Source: Schaalia sp. 19OD2882 (GTDB taxonomy: Bacteria; Actinomycetota; Actinomycetes; Actinomycetales; Actinomycetaceae). From it: 64,000 nucleotides of DNA. The position numbers and the translations under genes were made by a program. Location: assembly GCF_018986735.1 (NCBI RefSeq), contig NZ_CP065521.1, positions 496,001 to 560,000 on the forward strand, in the 5' to 3' direction. Shown piece after piece: positions 8,394 through 15,163 of this stretch (the first letter of the stretch is position 1; each line of letters starts with the position of its first letter). Under the pieces are notes generated by a model that did no database searches, was not told where the DNA came from, and saw only the letters and a program-made list of their open reading frames with translations.

Positions 8394-9485
8394 GTGGAGT
8401 ACGGGGGATTCGTCATTGCAGCGATGATCGTCGTCGTCGCGCTCATGGCCCCTCAGATGGTCGCCAGGCGCACGGCGATCACGCAGTCGCGGGAGATCGA
8501 CAGGTTCTCCCCGCACATGCGCCTCCTGGGCGCGCAGGAGGACCAGGCCGACATGTCGTATCGGGAAGACCGTCCGGTCCTCCTGCCCGACGCAGTCCGC
8601 ATGCACGCAGACGATGGGGAGACCATGGCACAGCACCAGGGAAATGGCAGGACCGCACGAGCCGCCCGCACCCGCACCGTTCGCCCCGCCACCCCTGCCG
8701 GCTCCGCCGTACGCGAGATCTCTGCGCTGCGGGCTCGCCGTGCGGCCAGACTGTCCCGCGAGTCCGCCTCCGGGCAGCGGCGGATGCTGCTGGCCGCGAT
8801 CTTCGCCGTCCTCACCGTGGGCCTTGCGATCGCGGTGCCGGCCACCGCTGCGGTGACGTGGCCGTGGGTCTTCGCCGGGATCGTGCCGCTGGCGGCAGTC
8901 CTGGGGACTTCCCGGGTGGCCGCCGTTCGTTCCGAGGCGGTTGGGCGTTCCGAGCTTGAGGAACTGCGTACCTTGCGTGCCGCCGCCAAGGAGCAGGCGC
9001 GCAGGAAGCCTCCGGTTTCCTCCTCCGCTGTCGAGATCCCCGAGTCTGTGGCCGTGCCGGTGCTGCGTGAGCAGTCCGCGCCCGTGAGCGGCCATGGCGA
9101 GGGGGCCTTGGCGGACGAGGGCGCGGCCGCACGCGTCGATGACGAGGTCGGCGCCTTGCAGCCGGAGGAGGTCGAGGCCCCGCTGGCCGCCACCGGCACC
9201 AGTGGCGCGCTGCCGACAGGAGCGACCCCTCGCGTCGAGCGTCTCACCTGGTCCGTCACCCCCGTGCCTGCCCCCACCTACGCCAGGCGCGGCCGCGTCG
9301 CCGGGCGCCGGGTGCACTCCGACACCGACTTGCGGGGCATTCCGAAGGTCGACGTTCGAGTCCCCGCCCGCCCTGTCGAGGCCCAAGTCCCCGGCACCGG
9401 CGCAATGAGCACCATCGACGTGGTCGCCTCGCAGGCCGTGGCGCTGGATCTGGACGCCGTGCTGGACGCGCGTCGGGCCCAGTGA
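8394..9485 (+). CDS. glpR: GlpR/SepX-type membrane protein of the division machinery
   Basis: The protein has 363 residues. One transmembrane helix lies at about 6-21, followed by 'RRTAITQSREIDRFSPHMRLL', the conserved juxtamembrane pattern of GlpR (corynebacteria) and SepX (Streptomyces). A basic cytosolic linker follows. Two more hydrophobic helices lie at about 129-149 and 152-170. The C-terminal 190 residues are mostly charged and disordered, rich in Ala/Val/Pro. In characterised relatives this protein recruits Glp to the septal membrane and stabilises division and polar growth. Assignment rests on gene order and the N-terminal motif; the long tail is not conserved enough to judge. The ATG at 8394 places the first helix correctly. 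Confidence 0.75.
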   Translation: MEYGGFVIAAMIVVVALMAPQMVARRTAITQSREIDRFSPHMRLLGAQEDQADMSYREDRPVLLPDAVRMHADDGETMAQHQGNGRTARAARTRTVRPATPAGSAVREISALRARRAARLSRESASGQRRMLLAAIFAVLTVGLAIAVPATAAVTWPWVFAGIVPLAAVLGTSRVAAVRSEAVGRSELEELRTLRAAAKEQARRKPPVSSSAVEIPESVAVPVLREQSAPVSGHGEGALADEGAAARVDDEVGALQPEEVEAPLAATGTSGALPTGATPRVERLTWSVTPVPAPTYARRGRVAGRRVHSDTDLRGIPKVDVRVPARPVEAQVPGTGAMSTIDVVASQAVALDLDAVLDARRAQ

Positions 9486-9551
9486 GGCAGGCCTCTCGGG
9501 GCTGATTCCCACTCGGGGACGACCCAGTGCTAGACTGTCGTCGTTCCACTT

Positions 9552-9624
9552 GGGGCTATGGCGCAGTTGGTAGCGCGTCTCGTTCGCAATGAGAAGGTCA
9601 GGGGTTCGAATCCCCTTAGCTCCA
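9552..9624 (+). tRNA. tRNA-Ala (anticodon CGC)
   Basis: The 73-base gene folds as a full cloverleaf. The acceptor is GGGGCTA/TAGCTCC with one G-T pair, the D-arm region is GCGCAGTTGGTAGCGC, and the anticodon stem TCTCG/TGAGA surrounds the loop TTCGCAA, giving anticodon CGC (reads GCG). The T-arm is AGGGGTTCGAATCCCCT. The CCA end is not encoded. A TAGACT box at 9531-9536 could be its -10. A decayed recombinase and a mobilizable element lie directly downstream, so its 3' end is the likely integration site. Confidence 0.95.
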
Positions 9625-9630
9625 CTCCGG

Positions 9631-9679
9631 GGGGGAAGTGTCGAACTCTCGCTTTTGAGCGTAGGTTCGCACTTCCCCC
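9631..9679. terminator. Long imperfect hairpin after tRNA-Ala
   Basis: The arms GGGGGAAGTG-CGAAC (9631-9645) and GTTCG-CACTTCCCCC (9665-9679) pair with a single bulge. An inner small stem CGCT/AGCG adds further pairing. It follows the tRNA by six bases and also lies at the 3' end of the minus-strand recombinase remnant. It could terminate either transcript or be part of an attachment-site structure. Confidence 0.6.
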
Positions 9680-10250
9680 GCTCTATGCCACGGAGGAGCA
9701 CCTCTTCGAGGTCTTCGAACTCAATCGGTGCTGCGCTGTCGTGGTAGTACGAGGCGATGCCGATCTGGTCGCGCCCAATGTACATCTTGTCCACGATGTA
9801 CCTGAAGAGTTGCTTTCTGATCTCGGGGGTGTCGATGGTGGCCTGCGCGAACCTCTTGTAGAACGCGCTGATTGAAGCCTTGTCCTCGAACAGCGTCGCC
9901 TTCACATGCTCGGCCTGGATGGCAGCGTCAAGTTCACGCTTTTGCTCTTCAAGTGCACGCATAGCCTCGGCGATGGTGTCATTAAAGATGCCCTGCGAGA
10001 TGGCCTTGGCGAAGTTGGCAAGCTTGCCCTCCATGTCACTGCGCCGGGCTTCAAGCGCCTTGAGGATCTCCTCACCGCGCCCGTGGGTCTGCATGGTAGT
10101 GGTCGGCCAGATCAACAGCGAGTGAGGCCAGCAGCTCGGGTTCGGCGACGAATGAGGCGGTGATCTCCTCGACCCTTAGCTCGATTTCGTCCTTGCGCAC
10201 GGTCTTGGCCGAGCACCTCTTCTTCTTACGCTGATTGAGGCATTTGACCT
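9680..10250 (-). pseudogene. Remnant of a large serine recombinase (C-terminal part)
   Basis: Two minus-strand frames join near 10090. The upstream part reads 'RKKKRCSAKTVRKDEIELRV' and 'VAEPELLASLAVDLADHYH'. The downstream part reads 'ILKALEARRSDMEGKLANFA' and 'ISQGIFNDTIAEAMRALEEQ', ending in 'QLFRYIVDKMYIGRDQ'. This is the zinc-ribbon/coiled-coil C-terminal half of large serine integrases. The catalytic resolvase domain is missing and a frameshift separates the two parts, so it cannot be active. The frame then reads on through the hairpin and antisense to the tRNA, which means the original stop is lost. It is taken as the former integrase of the island inserted at tRNA-Ala. Confidence 0.7.
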
Positions 10251-10275
10251 CGACACTTGGTGGTGAAACGAGAGA

Positions 10276-10335
10276 TTCGACTACACGATCGCCGACGCCC
10301 CCGACGGAGGCCTCTTCATCTTCCGTGCCCACTGA
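10276..10335 (+). pseudogene. Fragment: last 19 codons of an unidentified gene
   Basis: In this frame the plus strand reads 'FDYTIADAPDGGLFIFRAH' followed by a stop. Nine bases later comes a perfect 21-bp hairpin. The sequence looks like the C-terminus of a real protein cut off at its 5' side by the recombinase remnant. The family cannot be named. Confidence 0.3.
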
Positions 10336-10343
10336 ACTCTCAC

Positions 10344-10388
10344 AAACGAACCCCCTGGAGGTCGCACCGACCTCCAGGGGGTTCGTTT
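10344..10388. terminator. Perfect 21-bp hairpin terminator
   Basis: The arms 10344-10364 and 10368-10388 are fully complementary around the 3-base loop CAC, and the right arm ends in TTCGTTT. It follows the gene fragment at 10276-10335. It also insulates the downstream restriction-modification operon from upstream transcription. Confidence 0.85.
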
Positions 10389-10445
10389 CTCAGGCAAAAC
10401 CACGTCTCTACAGGTCGTGTCGCTCTATTCTCAATGCAACATATC

Positions 10446-10454
10446 TGATACAAT
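10446..10454 (+). promoter_or_regulatory. Extended -10 promoter element of the restriction-modification operon
   Basis: TGATACAAT (TG-N-TACAAT) lies 37 bases before the ATG at 10491, in an AT-rich patch that stands out from the GC-rich surroundings. No convincing -35 is seen, as is common with extended -10 promoters. Confidence 0.45.
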
Positions 10455-10490
10455 CTGAGGTAGAAACAAGCCCGCGGAGAGAGGATGAAC

Positions 10491-12485
10491 ATGGCGAACG
10501 AGAAGGTGACGGACCAGATCGTCCGCGACATGCTGCGCGAGATCGGTTTCGAGCGTCCTTGGGAGCAGGACGGCGGTCCGCAGTGGAAGCGCGACGCCCT
10601 CAAGGGAGGGTCGAAGTCGGTCTCCGGCAATGCCGAAGGCAAGCCTGAGTTCGTCTTCGTCTCAGGTGGCTTCGTTGTCGTGGTCGAGGACAAGAAGGAT
10701 GTCCAGCGCACGCGCTACCTCGTCGACGGTGACCCGACCACCGAGCATCCCTACCGTGCCGACTACGCGCTCAACGGTGCGATCCACTACGCGAAGACCA
10801 TGCTCGCCAACGGCATCCCGTTCGACAAGGGCATCTTCGCCGTGGGTGTTGGCGGTGGCGAGGTCCACCACGAGATCGCCGTGTCCTACCTCGCTCCCGG
10901 CTTCGTCAAGCACCTTGACGACCTCGACAACCTCGACGTGTTCTCTGAGAAGGAGATCGGCGAGTACTACGCCGTCCAGGTCCGCGGGCAGCGCCCGCGC
11001 GCGGAGGTCCAGCTCGACGATGTTCGTGCCGCTGCTGAGCGCCTGCACGAGGGGATGCGCAACTACGGCTCCGTTGAGAATGACCGCAAGGCGCCGCTCG
11101 TCTCCGCAATCCTCCTCGCGTTCCAGTACCCCTACTTCGACCTTGACCGTCTCCAGAGTATCTCGCCGGGCAACAACTACCAGGTCTGGGACGGGCGCAT
11201 CATCTACGACGCAGCCGAGCAGTACATGAAGTCCGAGGCGCTCATGCCGCAGGCCAAGATCGGAACCCTTCTCGACCAGTTCTCCTTCATCAAGACCGCA
11301 CCCCAGCTAAACCGTGCCCACCGCGACCTGGGTGAGTCACCGCTGAAGTGGATGGCGCGCATCCTGGCCAACGACGTCTACCACGTCGTCACCGACCCCT
11401 CCATGACCGCCTTCGACGTGCTCGGCAACTTCTACCACGAGTTCATCTCCTACGGCGGCGGCGACGGATCGGGTCTGGGTATTGTCCTCACCCCCGAGCA
11501 CGTCACCACGCTCATGGCAGAGCTGATCGACGTCAACGCGACCGACTACGTGCTCGACCCCACCGCAGGCACGGCGTCCTTCCTTATTGCCGCCATGCAG
11601 CGCATGTTTGACGACGCCGGGGACAACACCGCACTCCGTGAGGACATCCGCAAGAACAGGCTCTACGGCATCGAGCTGCAAGACAAGCTGTTCGCCATCG
11701 GTACGACGAACATGATCCTGCGCGGCGACGGCAAGGCGAACTTCCGCCGCGACTCCATCTTCGAGGCACCCATGGCCGAGATGCGCGGGGACGTGAAGCT
11801 GCCCGACGGCAGTATCGCCTTCGGCCACGGATTCACCAAGGTTCTACTCAACCCGCCGTACTCCCAGGCCAAGGACAGGAGCACACGCAACCTGTCCGAG
11901 CTGGCCTTCATCCAGCGAGCCCTGGAGTTCCTCAACCCCGGCGGAAAGCTCGCCGTCATCGTTCCCCAGTCCGCCATGGTCGGCAAGACCAAGGAGGACA
12001 AGGCCCGCAAGCGCTACATCCTTGAGCACAACACGCTGGAGACCGCCATCACGATGAACCCGATGACCTTCACCAACTCCGGGCACACGCCCCACACCGT
12101 CATCGCGATCTTCACCGCAGGCCGCAAGCACCCCGACCACCACGTGGTCCGCTTCGTGAACTTCGAGAAGGACGGATGGGTTGTCGCCCCACACCGTGGC
12201 CTCGTCGACGACGGCACCGTCGCCTCACGTCGCAAGCACCTGCTGGAGGTGCTGCGCGGAGACGTCCAAGACGACACCAGCTTCATCGTCCGCTCCGAGG
12301 TCACCGCCGAGGACGAGTGGCAGCACAGCTACTTCTACTTCAACGACCAGCCACCCACCTACGAGGACTTTCTCGCCACCGTCGCCGACTACGTGACCTG
12401 GCAGGTCGACATGCACGCCCACGGGCGCGGCGACCTCATCACGCCGTCCGTGAGCCCGTCCAGCGACGAGGAGACCGGCGAATGA
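10491..12485 (+). CDS. BcgI-like restriction-modification subunit (nuclease + N6-adenine methyltransferase)
   Basis: The protein has 664 residues from the ATG at 10491, which is preceded by GAGAGG with a six-base spacer; the ATG at 10485 is too close to that site. The N-terminal domain carries P52-E53 and, 13 residues on, E66-D67-K68 ('VVVVEDKKD'), the PD-(D/E)xK nuclease pattern with the spacing seen in BcgIA. A helical region follows, then a gamma-class N6-adenine methyltransferase: motif I D356-P-T-A-G and catalytic motif IV N454-P-P-Y. Length, domain order and the absence of any hsdR fit the A subunit of a Type IIB enzyme, which pairs with a separate specificity subunit. The stop overlaps the next start (ATGA). 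Confidence 0.85.
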   Translation: MANEKVTDQIVRDMLREIGFERPWEQDGGPQWKRDALKGGSKSVSGNAEGKPEFVFVSGGFVVVVEDKKDVQRTRYLVDGDPTTEHPYRADYALNGAIHYAKTMLANGIPFDKGIFAVGVGGGEVHHEIAVSYLAPGFVKHLDDLDNLDVFSEKEIGEYYAVQVRGQRPRAEVQLDDVRAAAERLHEGMRNYGSVENDRKAPLVSAILLAFQYPYFDLDRLQSISPGNNYQVWDGRIIYDAAEQYMKSEALMPQAKIGTLLDQFSFIKTAPQLNRAHRDLGESPLKWMARILANDVYHVVTDPSMTAFDVLGNFYHEFISYGGGDGSGLGIVLTPEHVTTLMAELIDVNATDYVLDPTAGTASFLIAAMQRMFDDAGDNTALREDIRKNRLYGIELQDKLFAIGTTNMILRGDGKANFRRDSIFEAPMAEMRGDVKLPDGSIAFGHGFTKVLLNPPYSQAKDRSTRNLSELAFIQRALEFLNPGGKLAVIVPQSAMVGKTKEDKARKRYILEHNTLETAITMNPMTFTNSGHTPHTVIAIFTAGRKHPDHHVVRFVNFEKDGWVVAPHRGLVDDGTVASRRKHLLEVLRGDVQDDTSFIVRSEVTAEDEWQHSYFYFNDQPPTYEDFLATVADYVTWQVDMHAHGRGDLITPSVSPSSDEETGE

Positions 12486-13015
12486 GCGTCCTCGAAACCC
12501 TCGACTTCCAGCCAATGTTGATTGTAGATTTATTCCGCCCTCATAAGGGTAAGAGACTTATCGCAGCACATCGAGAGCCGGGAAAGACCCCTTTCGTTGG
12601 AGGCTCCGAATCTTTCAACAGCATTACGGACTTCTCCAGCGTCAAGCCACTGTTTCCTGGTGGTTGGCTTACTCTCGTGTATAACGGCTCAGTAGGGCAA
12701 ACGCGCCTACAGTCGGCGCCGTTCTTTGCGTCGGACGATGTGATTGCGCTAGAGCCGCGTATCCCGCACGTGTCGCATCCGGCACTTCTTGTATGTGCTG
12801 CGATCATTCAACGTGAATGTGTCAACAAGTACTCCTATGGCACGAAGCTAAACTTGCAACGGCTTAATCGTCAGACCGTCGCGATTCCGGCTATCACGAA
12901 CGCCGACGGCACTGTTGAGGCTGACTGGGACGGCATGGACCGGCTCGGTGCGGAGCTGCTCGATCACGTCCTCACACACACACACACACACCGCTCGCCA
13001 GACTCGCCGCACTGA
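12482..13015 (+). CDS. BcgIB-like specificity subunit, first half (truncated at the CA tract)
   Basis: The ATG overlaps the stop of the methyltransferase gene. The 177-residue frame begins 'LETLDFQPMLIVDLFRP' and has the composition of a target-recognition domain. It reaches 'IPAITNADGTVEADWDGMDR' and then runs into 'LTHTHTHRSPDSPH' and a stop, because a (CA)9 tract throws it out of frame. The downstream half continues in another frame and repeats the same layout ('LTFEPMFITDVFDS', 'VPVVTDASGEDVVDWDGM'). With 7, 10 or 13 CA units the two halves would fuse into one protein of about 355 residues (10 units), close to the size of BcgIB. At present it encodes one recognition domain only. Confidence 0.75.
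   Translation: MSVLETLDFQPMLIVDLFRPHKGKRLIAAHREPGKTPFVGGSESFNSITDFSSVKPLFPGGWLTLVYNGSVGQTRLQSAPFFASDDVIALEPRIPHVSHPALLVCAAIIQRECVNKYSYGTKLNLQRLNRQTVAIPAITNADGTVEADWDGMDRLGAELLDHVLTHTHTHRSPDSPH
12973..12990 (+). repeat. (CA)9 microsatellite inside the specificity gene
   Basis: Nine uninterrupted CA units lie in the coding sequence between the two recognition domains. They encode alternating Thr-His. Each gain or loss of a unit shifts the frame by two bases. Nine units give the short form; a gain of one or a loss of two restores the long form. With eight units the frame would stop at 13036-13038. Confidence 0.9.
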
Positions 13016-13547
13016 CGACGACACACTCCCGGAACTGACGTTCGAGCCCATGTTCATCACGGATGTGTTCGACTCGATGACGGCATCCAGGGCGTGGTAC
13101 GACAAGGTTCACCTTGCCGACGGCACGGGCCGCAATCTCTACCTCAGCCAGACCCTCGGCGGGAACTCTGTTTCAGCGGTCGTCGCCGACCAGACCTCGC
13201 GCCCGGAGGCTGGCAACTGCATCACGGTGACGCTCAAGACGCAGTCGACGTTCTACCAGCCAGCGCCCTTCTACACGGCTCAGAACTTCCTCATCTTCAG
13301 GCACGAGAACCTCGATGCCGACAGCGGTCTCTTCCTCGTGACCACGATGCGCAACGCGATGGGCAAGTTCTCCTGGGGCTATGGAGTGTCAATGGCTCGC
13401 CTGGAGAAGACCCGAATCATGGTTCCCGTCGTCACCGACGCCTCGGGCGAGGATGTCGTCGACTGGGACGGCATGAGCGCCTATGGTCACGCCCTGCGCG
13501 TGCGCGCCGAACGTGCCATCGCACCCGTCATTGGAGCCCCGTCATGA
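12992..13547 (+). pseudogene. BcgIB-like specificity subunit, second half (out of frame, no own start)
   Basis: This frame carries the second recognition domain: 'LPELTFEPMFITDVFDSMT', 'NLYLSQTLGGNSVSAVVADQ' and 'VVDWDGMSAYGHALRVRAER'. It has no ribosome-binding site near its first possible ATG (13050), so it is probably expressed only when the CA tract puts it in frame with the first half. The repeated arrangement (F-x-P-M-x-I-x-D-x-F near the start, Asp-Trp-Asp-Gly-Met near the end of each half) shows the two halves are tandem copies of the same domain. The stop overlaps the next start (ATGA). It is marked as a pseudogene for lack of a better term; phase-OFF is the preferred reading. Confidence 0.7.
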
Positions 13548-13759
13548 GCCGTGCACCCAACCCCGCTCGCGGCGTCGGCCAGGACGTGCGCGACGCCAGG
13601 CGCGCCCTTGGATGGAGCCAGACCGAGCTCGCACGCCGAGCCCACGTCTCGCGTCCGACCATCGCACGCGTCGAGACGGGCGTGAACATCTCCACCGGGA
13701 CGCTGGAGAAGGTGGTTAAGGCGCTCGGCAAGCGGCTGCGCATCTCAGACCAGCTCTGA
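13544..13759 (+). CDS. XRE-family HTH regulator, possible controller protein of the R-M system
   Basis: The protein has 71 residues with a complete helix-turn-helix: 'GQDVRDARRALGWSQTELAR' then 'AHVSRPTIARVETG', followed by 'NISTGTLEKVVKALGKRLRI'. The ATG overlaps the stop of the specificity gene. It is the last gene of the operon. Small XRE proteins often control R-M expression (C proteins), though HipB/antitoxin-like roles are also possible. No inverted repeat that would clearly be its operator was found at 10390-10490. Confidence 0.75.
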   Translation: MSRAPNPARGVGQDVRDARRALGWSQTELARRAHVSRPTIARVETGVNISTGTLEKVVKALGKRLRISDQL

Positions 13760-13974
13760 CATCTCAGGAGAGCTTCGCCAGACGATCTACCGGGCGCTGG
13801 AGTCGTCATCAGCCGCACAGACGGTCACTTAGCGCCCATCTTTGGCCCGCCATTAACCGAGCTTCCGCCATGGTTCATTCCTGCCCAGCAAAGCACCTCT
13901 CTTCGCCCACGGAATCGCCCAGTAAGCGCTCGCTGCTGCTGCGGTTCTTTCGTGACCGCCTATCGCCCAAAGAA

Positions 13975-14005
13975 GGTCCCGGTCACCTCTTCGGTGACCG
14001 GGGTC
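13975..14005 (-). terminator. Hairpin at the end of the mobilization operon
   Basis: GGTCACC and GGTGACC, with extra G-C pairs outside, form a stem of at least ten pairs around a five-base loop. It overlaps the stop codon of the small minus-strand gene at 13983. It is placed to end minus-strand transcription coming from the mob genes. Confidence 0.6.
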
Positions 14006-14210
14006 TTGTTCTCTCTCGGATCTCGGCTTCATGACCACCCTCCGAGGCCCAGTCCAGGCTCTCGATCTGCCCGAGGACGCGGCGCTGGTACGCCGCGACC
14101 GACTCTCCCTCACGGACCTTGCCGTCGCGACGCTTAGTGAGCTTCGATCGGTCCTCGGTCAGACGCGACTTGCCGAGCTTGATGCCCTTGCCGATCACCG
14201 GTTGCATCAT
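13983..14210 (-). CDS. Small basic protein of the mobilizable element
   Basis: The protein has 75 residues. The start is fixed by a near-ideal ribosome-binding site (AGGAGGTGATAACC just before ATGATG). The sequence 'GKGIKLGKSRLTEDRSKLTK' is highly basic, followed by an amphipathic 'VAAYQRRVLGQIESLDWA'. No known domain was recognised. It lies downstream of the mob genes in the same direction, and a nucleic-acid-binding role is only a guess. Confidence 0.6.
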   Translation of the reverse strand: MMQPVIGKGIKLGKSRLTEDRSKLTKRRDGKVREGESVAAYQRRVLGQIESLDWASEGGHEAEIRERTRPRSPKR

Positions 14211-14326
14211 GGTTATCACCTCCTTCTTTACCTGAGTTCCTCGTAGACCCACTGGCTCACCCGCAGGACAAGCCCGACGAAGAGCACTGCCACACCGCGC
14301 GTCGCTGCGGCGATCAGAGCCTTCGC

Positions 14327-15163
14327 TCACCATGCCGAGGCGGCAGCGAATGAGGCCCATGCCCAGTCGAACAGCGGGCCGATGCCGAACACGCTCCCGA
14401 TGCCCCAGACGAGGCCGCCGACGAGGAGCAGCGAGATGAACAGAGGCAGTACCGCGAGGGCGAGGCGCGAGATGCCGACGAATGTAACCCTGTGCTCGAT
14501 GGCCTCGATATTCCGTCGGGCTTCACTGAGCTCGCTGAGCGAGTGCTCGACCGCCGTACGCACCTCTGAGAGCTTGTCAGAGCCGAGCGTGGTCATCTCC
14601 TCACGGAGCCCCTGAAGATCGCTCCTGAGGGCATCCACGGGCTCCTGCACGGCCTTCTGGAAGTGCTCGTCCACACGACGGGACATCACCACAGCGACGC
14701 TCTCGGTGTCGAGCGTGACGCGACTCTTGGACTTCACCGAGGCGGCGAGTTTATCCAAGCTCGAAGTCATCCGCTTCTGGGATGCTTCGAGAGTCTTCAT
14801 CATCGAGTGCGCTTGTAGCACGGAGGCGCTCACTTCGGAGCCGTCGCTCGTTTTCACGACGCGCTTGTCGCTGACGGTCTCGCCGAGCGCTCGCAGCGTC
14901 GCGCTCTGCTTGTTCAGCGTCTCTTTGATCGCGTTCACGTCGCTCGTCAGCGAGTCGGGCAGCAAGACCTCCGAGGTCTGCATCGATGATTTCAACGCGT
15001 TCGTACGAGTGATCATCTCCTGCTCGACGCTCGTCAACCGCTTGCTCAGGGTCTTCTGCGACTCGACCAAGGCGAGGAGCGACTCCTCGATCCTGCTCAA
15101 CTTCTCGAAGGTCTGCGAGGGCGGCGTCGAGCTCGCTGTCTGCTTGTCCAAGGCTCTGGACAT
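14327..15163 (-). CDS. Coiled-coil, C-terminally membrane-anchored MobB-like protein
   Basis: The protein has 278 residues. It is almost entirely helical coiled coil ('KLSRIEESLLALVESQKTLS', later 'LREEMTTLGSDKLSEVRTAV'). One or two hydrophobic segments lie near the C-terminus (about 228-265: 'LALAVLPLFISLLLVGGLVW'). Its first 413 bases overlap the 3' part of the relaxase gene in a different frame. Nested or overlapping mobA/mobB genes are known from ColE1- and RSF1010-type plasmids, where MobB is a membrane-associated helper that stabilises the relaxosome. The function is therefore inferred from position and architecture. Confidence 0.65.
   Translation of the reverse strand: MSRALDKQTASSTPPSQTFEKLSRIEESLLALVESQKTLSKRLTSVEQEMITRTNALKSSMQTSEVLLPDSLTSDVNAIKETLNKQSATLRALGETVSDKRVVKTSDGSEVSASVLQAHSMMKTLEASQKRMTSSLDKLAASVKSKSRVTLDTESVAVVMSRRVDEHFQKAVQEPVDALRSDLQGLREEMTTLGSDKLSEVRTAVEHSLSELSEARRNIEAIEHRVTFVGISRLALAVLPLFISLLLVGGLVWGIGSVFGIGPLFDWAWASFAAASAW

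Noticed and set aside
8124-10115. A 663-codon open frame on the minus strand.
   Set aside because: Only its first part belongs to the recombinase remnant. The rest is antisense to tRNA-Ala and glpR and is a GC-rich shadow frame.
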